Of a DNA stretch of 11,012 bases, positions 1 to 5,475 are shown piece after piece. Both the position numbers and the translations under genes were made by a program. The DNA is taken from contig JAGREZ010000132.1 of NCBI GenBank assembly GCA_020446285.1, forward strand, positions 1 through 11,012, given 5' to 3'. The number at the start of each line of letters is the position of its first letter. Within the stretch, counting starts at the first letter, position 1. This DNA is from Geminicoccaceae bacterium (GTDB lineage: Bacteria > Pseudomonadota > Alphaproteobacteria > Geminicoccales > Geminicoccaceae). The notes under the pieces are model-generated. The model saw only the letters and a program-made list of their open reading frames with translations. It did not search any database and had not been told where the DNA came from.

Positions 1-89
1 CCGCAGCGGCAGGCGCACATGTAGCAGGTCGTGCAGCGTATCTCGTCCGAGACGTCGGGCGAAAGGTCGATCCTGTCCGTCTCAGCCAT
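1..89 (-). CDS. Molybdopterin oxidoreductase, N-terminal fragment (runs off left edge)
   Basis: Only the first 29 codons lie in the window, read leftward from the ATG at 89-87. The residues run from an acidic leader into C19-TT-C22-YM-C25-ACR-C29. C22-x2-C25-x3-C29 is the beginning of the N-terminal [4Fe-4S] motif (C-x2-C-x3-C-x~27-C) of the Mo/W-bis-MGD oxidoreductase family, which includes formate dehydrogenases, nitrate reductases and polysulfide/thiosulfate reductases. The fourth cysteine would lie outside. There is no signal peptide or twin-arginine motif before the cluster, so this subunit is probably cytoplasmic. The Shine-Dalgarno signal is weak (a GGCGG stretch 4 nt before the ATG). 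It is divergent from the YeeE-type pair across a 258-bp gap. The substrate cannot be told from this fragment; a sulfur role is only suggested by its neighbours. Confidence 0.72.
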   Translation of the reverse strand, partial: MAETDRIDLSPDVSDEIRCTTCYMCACRC

Positions 90-178
90 GATACCGCCGT
101 CTTCCCGTCCATCTGTTCACAAAAAAAAGCGCCATCATCCCGACGCGCCGCAGGCGGACGGCAGCATCGTCGCAGTCG

Positions 179-207
179 GCCGGTTTTGCAACTCCCCGCA
201 AACCGGC
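179..207. repeat. Bulged hairpin / inverted repeat
   Basis: GCCGGTTTTGC (179-189) faces GCAAACCGGC (198-207) across an 8-nt loop, giving ten pairs with a single unpaired T. There is no T-run on either side, so a standard intrinsic terminator is unlikely. It could be an mRNA leader structure or a DNA-binding site; the sequence does not decide. Confidence 0.5.
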
Positions 208-214
208 AGGCGAG

Positions 215-236
215 GAATGTTCGAAGGTGAACATTC
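215..236. promoter_or_regulatory. Perfect 8-bp inverted repeat, candidate operator
   Basis: GAATGTTC (215-222) and GAACATTC (229-236) are exact reverse complements separated by 6 bp (GAAGGT). The GGAATGTT half recurs at 265-272, within the dyad nearest the YeeE-type gene. The arms share GAATGT with the elements before the bigR-type gene. A dimeric repressor site is plausible, but the half-sites point the opposite way from ATTC-N8-GAAT, so either a different regulator or a different arrangement may apply. Confidence 0.4.
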
Positions 237-251
237 ATTAACCACTCATAC

Positions 252-271
252 ACATTGCAATATCGGAATGT
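252..271. promoter_or_regulatory. Candidate BigR/SqrR-type operator before the YeeE-type pair
   Basis: ACATT (252-256) and AATGT (267-271) form exact arms around a partly symmetric centre. Read as ATTG-N8-GAAT (254-269), it differs at one base from ATTC-N8-GAAT, the SqrR consensus as I recall it. It overlaps a weak promoter-like pair, TTGCAA at 256-261 and CATATC at 278-283 with a 16-bp spacer, where a bound repressor would block RNA polymerase. The promoter assignment is a guess. Confidence 0.4.
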
Positions 272-347
272 TTGTGCCATATCGTGAGTGTGGCAGGTCG
301 AGCGATCCCGTGTCCGTCGGGCGGTCGGGCGCCGGGAGATCGTGAGC

Positions 348-776
348 ATGTTCGAGGAAAGCTGGATCATGGGCCTTGCGGGCGGACTCCTCATCGGGTC
401 CGGTGCTGCCGTACTTCTGCTGATGAACGGCCGCATCGCCGGCGTTTCCGGCATTCTCGGAGGATTGATCGACGAGCCATCCGGTTCGCGCACGATGGAG
501 CGGCTCGCCTTCATGGCCGGTCTTGCGGGTGTTCCCTTCCTCTATGCGATCCTTGCCGGGACACCCGCGATCAACGTGACCGGGTCGCTGCCGGTCCTGC
601 TCACGGGCGGTCTGCTCGTCGGGCTTGGCGCGCGCACTGCCAGCGGCTGCACCAGCGGTCACGGCGTCTGCGGCCTGTCCCGCTTCTCCCCGAGGTCCAT
701 CGTCTCCATGGCCGTTGCCGTTTCCGTTGGCGTCGCAGTGGTTGCCCTCAGCCGCAACCTCCTTGCGTGGGGCTGA
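348..776 (+). CDS. YeeE/YedE-family membrane protein (sulfur-compound transport type)
   Basis: The product is 142 aa and very hydrophobic, with about four membrane segments (residues ~7-27, ~52-70, ~80-96 and ~118-137). The signature S-G-C101-T-S-G-H-G-V-C108-G at 99-109 is that of YeeE/YedE proteins (PF04143, COG2391). In that family, conserved cysteines pass thiosulfate or related sulfur species across the inner membrane. This is a half-length version of E. coli YeeE, so it probably pairs with the next gene. I chose the ATG at 348 because GGGAGA (334-339) sits 8 nt upstream and the protein then begins like its family; an in-frame ATG at 288 would add 20 polar, Arg-rich residues. The next gene begins 5 bp after the stop, so the two are an operon. 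The substrate is inferred from the family and the neighbouring BigR-type repressor. Confidence 0.85.
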   Translation: MFEESWIMGLAGGLLIGSGAAVLLLMNGRIAGVSGILGGLIDEPSGSRTMERLAFMAGLAGVPFLYAILAGTPAINVTGSLPVLLTGGLLVGLGARTASGCTSGHGVCGLSRFSPRSIVSMAVAVSVGVAVVALSRNLLAWG

Positions 777-781
777 TCGAT

Positions 782-1207
782 ATGAAAAATCTGACGGCAT
801 TCCTCGCAGGCGGCCTCTTCGGGCTCGGCCTCGTCCTGTCGGACATGATCAACGCCCGGCGTGTGCAGGGTTTTTTCGATCTGTTCGGCGCATGGGACCC
901 GACGCTCGTGTTCGTCATCATCGGTGCCAACATTCCGATGATGGCGACATGGCTATGGGTCGCCCGGCATCGGCAATCGCTTCTTGGCGAGCCGTTGCCG
1001 GGAGTGCCCTCGGCCAAGATCGACATGCGGCTGATCGGCGGCTCCGTGCTGTTCGGTGCGGGCTGGGGACTTGTCGGCCTCTGTCCGGGATCGGTCATGG
1101 CCTCGCTGCTCTTCGGCTACAGGGAAGCCCTGCTGTTCGCCTTCGCCATGGCGGTCGGGTTCGTCGCGTTCGGTCTGTGGCGATCGCGGTCCACCGCCGC
1201 GGCCTGA
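782..1207 (+). CDS. DUF6691 / YeeE-YedE C-terminal-half membrane protein
   Basis: The product is 141 aa with about four hydrophobic segments (~4-20, ~42-61, ~83-110 and ~114-133). It carries the second-half signature of the YeeE/YedE superfamily: G-L-V-L-S-D-M near the N-terminus, V-Q-G-F-F-D-L-F-G-A-W-D-P at 28-40, and G-L-V-G-L-C101-P-G-S at 97-104. The single cysteine in the GLCPG turn is the probable sulfur-relay residue. It starts 5 bp after the preceding YeeE-type gene, matching the two-gene pairs (YeeE-type plus DUF6691) seen in bigR-type operons. The two halves probably assemble into one transporter. The SDM motif replaces the more usual SGM. The frame stays open upstream to 272, but only as a shadow of the first gene, so the ATG at 782 is used. 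Confidence 0.83.
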   Translation: MKNLTAFLAGGLFGLGLVLSDMINARRVQGFFDLFGAWDPTLVFVIIGANIPMMATWLWVARHRQSLLGEPLPGVPSAKIDMRLIGGSVLFGAGWGLVGLCPGSVMASLLFGYREALLFAFAMAVGFVAFGLWRSRSTAAA

Positions 1208-1245
1208 TCGATACACAGGTTGGATTTGTTCGAATGCGCCCGGCT

Positions 1246-1261
1246 ATTCGTTGATACGAAT
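1246..1261. promoter_or_regulatory. Candidate BigR/SqrR operator (autoregulatory), exact ATTC-N8-GAAT
   Basis: ATTCG (1246-1250) and CGAAT (1257-1261) are perfect inverted arms around TTGATA. The element fits ATTC-N8-GAAT, which I recall as the consensus for Rhodobacter SqrR. It lies 101 bp before the start of an SqrR/BigR homologue, where such repressors control themselves. Further half-sites flank it: CGAAT at 1231-1235 and a second GAATGT at 1264-1269, directly after the one at 1258-1263. Confidence 0.6.
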
Positions 1262-1303
1262 GTGAATGTGTTGCAGACTTGAACTCTTTTGGGAGCGGGG
1301 TGA

Positions 1304-1330
1304 GCGGTGGTGGCTTTTGAGCCATTCCGC
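1304..1330 (+). other. Small stem-loop in the 5' leader of the bigR-type gene
   Basis: TGGCT (1311-1315) pairs with AGCCA (1320-1324) around a TTTG loop. An outer GCGG/CCGC helix (1304-1307 with 1327-1330) is possible across unpaired bases. There is no following T-run. It could be a leader structure or an attenuator remnant; the function is unknown. Confidence 0.25.
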
Positions 1331-1362
1331 CGGGGTTTCAGGCCAAGGGGCAGAAAGCAGAG

Positions 1363-1725
1363 ATGAGTGACGGCTCGATCGCGGAGCGGTCTGCACAGGT
1401 TGAAGGCGACGGCGTGGCTGACATGCTCGCGAATGCCGAGGCCGCTTCGGAGTTTCTCAAGGCGCTCGCGCATGAGGGCCGGCTGATGATCCTCTGTCAT
1501 CTCGTCTCGGGCGAGAAGTCGGTGAGCGAGCTTGAGGAGCTTCTCGACATCCGTCAGGCGGCCGTCTCCCAGCAGCTCGCACGCCTGCGCTTCGCCGGCT
1601 TCGTCTCGACGCGCCGCGAGGGCAAGGCCATCTACTACTCGATCGCCGACGGCGATGTGCGCCGCATGATCGAGCTTCTGCACGACATGTTCTGCGGCCC
1701 CGCCGCCGATGCCGCCGATGGATGA
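1363..1725 (+). CDS. bigR: ArsR-family persulfide-sensing repressor, BigR/SqrR/YgaV type
   Basis: The product is 120 aa: a winged-helix ArsR repressor with a short N-terminal extension. E-F-L-K-A-L-A-H-E-G-R begins at residue 30, and the recognition region is I-R-Q-A-A-V-S-Q-Q-L-A-R-L-R at 63-76. The key feature is the cysteine pair C45 (I-L-C-H-L) and C111 (M-F-C-G-P). Their 66-residue spacing equals that of C41/C107 in SqrR and C42/C108 in Xylella BigR, where persulfides bridge the two thiols and release DNA. The metal-binding C-x-C of classical ArsR/SmtB proteins is absent. The expected role is to repress sulfide/sulfur genes, here probably the YeeE-type pair and itself, until reactive sulfur appears. 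The Shine-Dalgarno signal is weak: AAGGGG lies 12 nt before the ATG. It ends 20 bp before the stop of the converging regA paralogue. Confidence 0.88.
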   Translation: MSDGSIAERSAQVEGDGVADMLANAEAASEFLKALAHEGRLMILCHLVSGEKSVSELEELLDIRQAAVSQQLARLRFAGFVSTRREGKAIYYSIADGDVRRMIELLHDMFCGPAADAADG

Positions 1726-1748
1726 GCGCGCTTGCGTCCGTCCGCTCA
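1723..1748. terminator. Weak stem-loop between convergent stop codons
   Basis: TGAGCG (1723-1728) and CGCTCA (1743-1748) are reverse complements. The stem contains the stop codons of both convergent genes, with a 14-nt loop. It is only 6 bp and lacks a T-run, so it is at best a weak bidirectional terminator. Confidence 0.22.
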
Positions 1749-2324
1749 GCGCGGCGCGCGTTTGCTCAGGATGCGTTGCAGGGTTCGTCTGTGCATGTTG
1801 AGGCGGCGGGCGGTTTCCGAGACGTTGCGGTTGCATTGCTCGAATACGCGCTGGATGTGTTCCCAGCGGATCCGGTCGGCGGACATGGGCGTTTCGTCGG
1901 GAGAGCCGTCCTCCGAGGCGGACGGGTGGTTGCCGAGAAGGGTGGCCACCAGTTCCTCGGCCTGCACCGGCTTGGCGAGATACCCCACCGCACCGGCCTT
2001 GGTGGCGATGATCGAGGATGCGATGCTGTCATAGCCGGTCAGCACCACGATGCGCATGTCATGGCGGGCCTCGAGCAGGCCGTTGATGAGTTCCATGCCG
2101 TGGCCGTCACCCAGATTGAGGTCGACGACGGCGAAATCGGGAATGGTCTCCGCGGTGACCTCATAGGCTTCCTTGAGCGAGCCGGCGACGAGGACCTCGA
2201 AGCCGGCGCGCTCGAGCTGCCGGCTGATCATGCGTATGAGCGGCGGATCGTCGTCGACGAGGAGAAGCGTGCCCCTGGGCGCCGGTTCGATATGTCCGGC
2301 GTTCCCTTCGATCGTTGCCATCAT
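1746..2324 (-). CDS. regA: RegA/PrrA/ActR-type response regulator, second divergent copy
   Basis: The product is 192 aa, with a receiver domain (~18-130) and a Fis-type helix-turn-helix (~166-186). The acidic cluster D24-D26, phospho-acceptor D68 (V-V-D-L-N-L), T96 and K118 are all present, so phosphorylation should be possible. The C-terminus from M-S-A-D-R through N-V-S-E-T-A-R-R-L-N-M-H-R-R-T-L-Q-R-I-L is that of RegA-family redox regulators and nearly identical to the copy upstream. The linker differs: instead of the family's proline run it is acidic and Ser-rich (~132-146). The start is the first of two adjacent ATGs, with GGAG 9 nt upstream; the frame is open further upstream only as a shadow of the first regA. 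It follows the first regA by 28 bp and is probably co-transcribed with regB. It might compete with, or form heterodimers with, the first copy (inference). Confidence 0.87.
   Translation of the reverse strand: MMATIEGNAGHIEPAPRGTLLLVDDDPPLIRMISRQLERAGFEVLVAGSLKEAYEVTAETIPDFAVVDLNLGDGHGMELINGLLEARHDMRIVVLTGYDSIASSIIATKAGAVGYLAKPVQAEELVATLLGNHPSASEDGSPDETPMSADRIRWEHIQRVFEQCNRNVSETARRLNMHRRTLQRILSKRAPR
1771..1889. repeat. Direct repeat copy 1 (HTH-coding part of the regA paralogue)
   Basis: Aligned without gaps to 2381-2499 (offset 610 bp), 108 of 119 bases match by my count. The first 32 bases (1771-1802 against 2381-2412) are identical. The similarity drops sharply in the linker and receiver coding parts, so this marks either strong selection on the DNA-binding domain or gene conversion. 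Confidence 0.85.
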
Positions 2325-2352
2325 GCCCCCTTGCTCCCTGATCCGGCTCCGT

Positions 2353-2946
2353 CTATTCCCGCGGAGCGCGCTTGTTGAGTATGCGTTGCAGGGTTCGTCT
2401 GTGCATGTTGAGCCGTCGCGCGGTCTCCGAGACATTGCGGTTGCACTGCTCGAACACGCGCTGGATGTGTTCCCAGCGCACGCGATCGGCGGACATGGGA
2501 TTCTGCGGCGGCGGCGGGAGACTGCTGCCGCTGGCGAGAAGGGCGTTGACCACATCGTCGGCATCGGCGGGTTTGGCCAGATAGTCCATTGCCCCGGCCT
2601 TGATCGCGGCAACGGCGGTGGCGATGTTGCCGTAGCCGGTCAGGATCACGACCTTGACCTGCGGATGCAGTTCGCGAAGGCGCTTGACCAGCTCGATCCC
2701 CGAACCGTCCTCGAGGCGCAGGTCGATCACCGCGAAATCGGGCCGCGTGCTGTGCGCGAGATTCATGCCTTCCCTGAAGCCGGATGCGGTGGCCACGTCG
2801 AAGCCGCGCCGGTCCATGGCCCGCTCGAGACTGCGCAGGAGCGGCGCATCGTCATCGACCAGAAGGAGAAGGGGCCGCTCTTGACCGCTTCCCGCCCTGC
2901 CGGACAGATGCGGCAGGCTGATCTCCTCGCCATAACTTTCCGTCAT
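2353..2946 (-). CDS. regA: RegA/PrrA/ActR-type redox response regulator, canonical copy
   Basis: The product is 197 aa. The receiver domain (~25-138) has acidic residues D31-D33, phospho-acceptor D75 in V-I-D-L-R-L-E-D-G-S-G, T103 and K125. Next come the four-proline hinge (P144-P147) typical of RegA and an invariant-looking Fis-type helix-turn-helix at ~171-190 (N-V-S-E-T-A-R-R-L-N-M-H-R-R-T-L-Q-R-I-L). RegA regulators control photosynthesis, respiration, and carbon and nitrogen fixation genes in response to redox state. Its ATG overlaps the RegB stop codon (ATGA, 4 bp), so translation is coupled and RegB is the cognate kinase. The N-terminal ~24 residues before the receiver are somewhat longer than usual, but no other start fits the coupling. 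A second RegA copy follows 28 bp downstream. Confidence 0.93.
   Translation of the reverse strand: MTESYGEEISLPHLSGRAGSGQERPLLLLVDDDAPLLRSLERAMDRRGFDVATASGFREGMNLAHSTRPDFAVIDLRLEDGSGIELVKRLRELHPQVKVVILTGYGNIATAVAAIKAGAMDYLAKPADADDVVNALLASGSSLPPPPQNPMSADRVRWEHIQRVFEQCNRNVSETARRLNMHRRTLQRILNKRAPRE
2381..2499. repeat. Direct repeat copy 2 (HTH-coding part of canonical regA)
   Basis: This is the partner of 1771-1889 in the same orientation. It covers the codons from the M-S-A-D motif to near the end of the DNA-binding domain. RecA-dependent recombination between the copies would delete about 610 bp and fuse the two genes in frame, since the alignment is gap-free in the reading frame. Confidence 0.85.
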
Positions 2947-4298
2947 TCGCCGACCTCCGTCTCCCGGGCGAGCGCTCCGGCGGGCCAGTGGATCATGACC
3001 CGCGCACCCTTGTCATTGTTGGTAAAATGCAACCTGGCTCCGGTTCTTGCAAGAAGGCTCTTGGCGATGAAGACGCCGAGGCCGAGACCGCCCGACCGCC
3101 GCCGGCTCGAATTGTAGGGTTCTCCGAGCCAGTCGAGTATTTCCGGTGCAAATCCCGGGCCGTCATCATCGATTGTCAACGATGACCCTGTATTGCCCAT
3201 TCGCAAGGTCAAGACAACGCTATTCTCGGCAAAGCTGATTGCATTCTCGATCAGGTTGGTCAATGCGTGGCGAATTTCTGGCGCCAGACTTGGAACCGGT
3301 TCATCGACACCGTTCTCGACCTCAACCACAACGTTTGTCGTCACCGGCGGACGATCGCATTCGTCGACGAGGCTGCGCAACTGCTCGCCGAGTGGCGAGG
3401 CGGTGATCTTCCTGTATCCGTGATCGGCATCGGGGCGGCCGAGGGTCGAGAGCACTTCGCGACAGCGCCTCGCCTGCGCCAGCAGTTCGCTCGCATCCGG
3501 GGCCAGCGGATCGTCTTCGGGCAGTTCCCGCACGAGTTCCTTGGCGATCACGTTGATCGTGGCGAGCGGTGTGCCGAGCGCATGGGCCACCGCCGCCGCC
3601 TGACCGCCGAGGGCCGAGAGCTGCTGCTCGCGCGCCAGCGCCGCCTGGACCGCGGAAAACGCGCTTTCCTGACGCCGCGCATCGTCGGTGATCTCGGTCA
3701 TGTGCCAGACGAACAGCGCGACGGCGAGGCTGAGTGCCAGCCAGCTCGCGAGGAGATAGAGCCGCGGCAGGTCGAGCGGGCCGTCGATCCATGGCAGGCC
3801 CGAGGGAAGACTGGCAAGTGCGGCGATGCAGAGGGCGGTCAGGAAGGCCAGGGCATAGGCGCTCGCCTTGTTGAGCGTCGCCGATGCCTGGGTCACTGGC
3901 AGCAGCAGCAGCAGCGCGAAGGGATTGCTCAACCCGCCGGAAAGACCCACGAGCGTTGCCAGCAGAACGATGTCGAAGGCGAAGACCAGCAATGCGCGGC
4001 GCTGGCTCAGCCGCGGACCGTGCTGCCGGTTGCGCCATAGGACGATGTTCACGATAGCGGATGCGCCGACGATCGGCAGCATCCACTCGATCTCGAGGGG
4101 GATGCCCAGCGAGAAATGGACGAACAATATGGTGAACAGCTGGCCGACGATCGCGACCCAGCGTACCACGGTTAGGGTGACGATGCTGATATTGCCCCTG
4201 ATGGTCTCGTCCACGGTCTCGCCGGCGAACAGCGTGTCGCCCAGATCGCGGCCGATCCGGGCGAGGGATTCAGCGAGCATGTCGAACCTGCCGGCCAT
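2943..4298 (-). CDS. regB: RegB/PrrB/ActS-type redox sensor histidine kinase
   Basis: The product is 451 aa, with about six membrane segments (~39-200) followed by HisKA and HATPase domains. The quinone-associated heptad G-G-L-S-N-P-F (121-127) is intact. The H-box is A-H239-A-L-G-T-P-L-A-T-I. C279 in R-C-R-E-V-L lies exactly 40 residues after the histidine, as C265 does after H225 in R. capsulatus RegB, so the redox cysteine is kept. The N-box (N348-x3-N352), G1 (D-D-D-G-P-G-F, 377-383) and G2 (G-G-L-G-L-G, 403-408) are complete. The oddity is residue 240, Ala, where the family has Glu (H-E-L-G-T-P-L); an acidic residue next to the histidine normally supports phosphotransfer and phosphatase activity. 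The start at 4298 is preceded by AGGAG at 12 nt; the ATG at 4280 (M7) is an alternative. It lies 48 bp after the GT4 stop and overlaps regA by 4 bp. Confidence 0.93.
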   Translation of the reverse strand: MAGRFDMLAESLARIGRDLGDTLFAGETVDETIRGNISIVTLTVVRWVAIVGQLFTILFVHFSLGIPLEIEWMLPIVGASAIVNIVLWRNRQHGPRLSQRRALLVFAFDIVLLATLVGLSGGLSNPFALLLLLPVTQASATLNKASAYALAFLTALCIAALASLPSGLPWIDGPLDLPRLYLLASWLALSLAVALFVWHMTEITDDARRQESAFSAVQAALAREQQLSALGGQAAAVAHALGTPLATINVIAKELVRELPEDDPLAPDASELLAQARRCREVLSTLGRPDADHGYRKITASPLGEQLRSLVDECDRPPVTTNVVVEVENGVDEPVPSLAPEIRHALTNLIENAISFAENSVVLTLRMGNTGSSLTIDDDGPGFAPEILDWLGEPYNSSRRRSGGLGLGVFIAKSLLARTGARLHFTNNDKGARVMIHWPAGALARETEVGE

Positions 4299-4346
4299 TT
4301 CCAGAAAGCACTCCTGCGAACGGGCGTCCGGAAATCCTCGCGCGGT

Positions 4347-5447
4347 TCAACCTGTCGCCCGGTCGTACAACTGGCGATAGGCATCGACCATGGCGCCGGC
4401 GTCGAACTCCGCCAGCTGTCTCTCGCGGTTCGCCCTGCCCAGATCCTCGCGCAGGCCCGCGTTTCGGGCAAGCTCTGCCATCGCCCGTGCGAGCGCGGGC
4501 TCGTCGTCGCGCCCGACTATGAAGGGCCCGTTGTCGTCGGCGACCATCAGCGGCACGTCGCCCACCGCCGTTCCGACCACCGGCATCGCCAGCGCCATCG
4601 CCTCCAGCACCGAGGCCGGAAGCTGTTCGGTATCGGAGCTGATCGCATAGACATGGGCATGTGCGAGCAGCTGTGCCGGTTGCAGCCGGAATCCGGCAAA
4701 GTGGATATCCTCCGTGCAACCGAGCAGCCGTGCAAGCTCTTCGAGCGCTGGACGCTCCGGCCCGTCGCCGACGATCACCAGAGCCGCTTTCGGGCCGGAC
4801 GGCATCGATGCGAAGGCGCGGATCAGGCGGTCGATCCGCTTTTCCGGGCGAAGCGGGGCGACGGTGATGAAGATGACGCGGCCGGCAGGAAGCATCGCCC
4901 GGTCCGCCGGACCGGTTTCGAGTACCGCGAGGTCCGCCGCATCGACACCGTTGGCGATGCGCAGGATCTTCTCCGGCCGGAGCCGCCAGCTCGTCCGGGC
5001 CTTGTCCTCCAGCGTCCGCGACGGCACAACGAGCCTGTGGATCCGGGAAAGCGTCAGCCGTCGCGCCCACACCCGGCGGGTGATCTCGCCATGCGCCTCC
5101 TCGGGACCGAAACCGTGTTCCTGATGGATATGCGGTGCGGCGGGAGCGATGGCCTGGGCGATCACCCAGTCATAGGTTCCGAAATTCGATGTCATCACGA
5201 GGTCGGGAGCCGCGGCACGGATGAAGCGCCGCCTGTCGAGAAACCCGTCAATTCCGTCCGCGCCCTCCGAAAGGTCGACATCGAGCGACGGATCGAGCCG
5301 TTCGGCCGACGAGAGATCGCCATTGAGTGCCAGAATGGAATGGCGATAGCGGCGGCCTAGGCCGTTCAGCACGCGGCAGAGCACGGTCTGGATGCCACCC
5401 GTCCCGAATCCGGGAAGGATATGCAGGAGATGAGGCTGTCGCTTCAA
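4347..5447 (-). CDS. GT4-family glycosyltransferase of the EPS locus
   Basis: The product is 366 aa with a GT-B fold. The N-terminal acceptor-side domain begins H-I-L-P-G-F-G-T-G-G-I-Q (9-20), the glycine-rich loop typical of GT4. The C-terminal nucleotide-sugar domain has A-P-L-R-P-E-K-R (197-204) for phosphate binding and the E-x7-E motif with E274 and E282 (T-E-Q-L-P-A-S-V-L-E-A). There is no membrane helix, so it is a cytoplasmic or peripheral retaining enzyme that would extend the lipid-linked oligosaccharide made by the upstream sugar transferase. The start codon is TTG at 5447-5445; no ATG or GTG exists in frame between it and the prsR stop, and the glycine-rich loop begins only nine residues in. 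A GGGCGGA stretch lies 7 nt upstream. The gene is 28 bp after prsR. The sugar donor cannot be told. Confidence 0.88.
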   Translation of the reverse strand: MKRQPHLLHILPGFGTGGIQTVLCRVLNGLGRRYRHSILALNGDLSSAERLDPSLDVDLSEGADGIDGFLDRRRFIRAAAPDLVMTSNFGTYDWVIAQAIAPAAPHIHQEHGFGPEEAHGEITRRVWARRLTLSRIHRLVVPSRTLEDKARTSWRLRPEKILRIANGVDAADLAVLETGPADRAMLPAGRVIFITVAPLRPEKRIDRLIRAFASMPSGPKAALVIVGDGPERPALEELARLLGCTEDIHFAGFRLQPAQLLAHAHVYAISSDTEQLPASVLEAMALAMPVVGTAVGDVPLMVADDNGPFIVGRDDEPALARAMAELARNAGLREDLGRANRERQLAEFDAGAMVDAYRQLYDRATG

Positions 5448-5475
5448 TCGATGTCCGCCCGATGAACGTCCGGGG

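Larger units (their letters stand above)
90..347. other. Divergent intergenic region with two inverted repeats and a candidate BigR/SqrR-type operator
   Basis: This 258-bp gap separates the leftward oxidoreductase start (89) from the rightward YeeE-type start (348). It has an A8 tract near 121-128, a bulged hairpin at 179-207, a perfect 8-bp-arm inverted repeat at 215-236 and a dyad at 252-271. I see no convincing ORF in it; the reading frames that cross it are out of frame with, or upstream extensions of, the flanking genes. Promoters for both directions should lie here. Confidence 0.6.
1208..1362. other. Leader/intergenic region before the BigR-type repressor
   Basis: This 155-bp gap is less GC-rich in its first half than the flanking genes. 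It holds the ATTC-N8-GAAT element, a tandem GAATGT repeat and, closer to the start codon, a small stem-loop. No clear -35/-10 pair was found and there is no terminator with a T-run after the DUF6691 gene, so read-through into the repressor gene is possible. Confidence 0.5.

Noticed and set aside
272..781. Upstream extension of the DUF6691 gene to an ATG at 272
   Set aside because: It would overlap the whole first YeeE-type gene in another frame; the family start is the ATG at 782.
2325..2612. Longer start for the second regA, beginning inside the first
   Set aside because: The added residues are a frame-shifted reading of the first regA; the ATG at 2324 has a good GGAG site.
3898..3912. Run of five CTG leucine codons (CAG repeat on the plus strand)
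   Set aside because: It encodes the leucine stretch after the GGLSNPF heptad, which RegB proteins normally have; not a separate repeat element, though slippage is possible.
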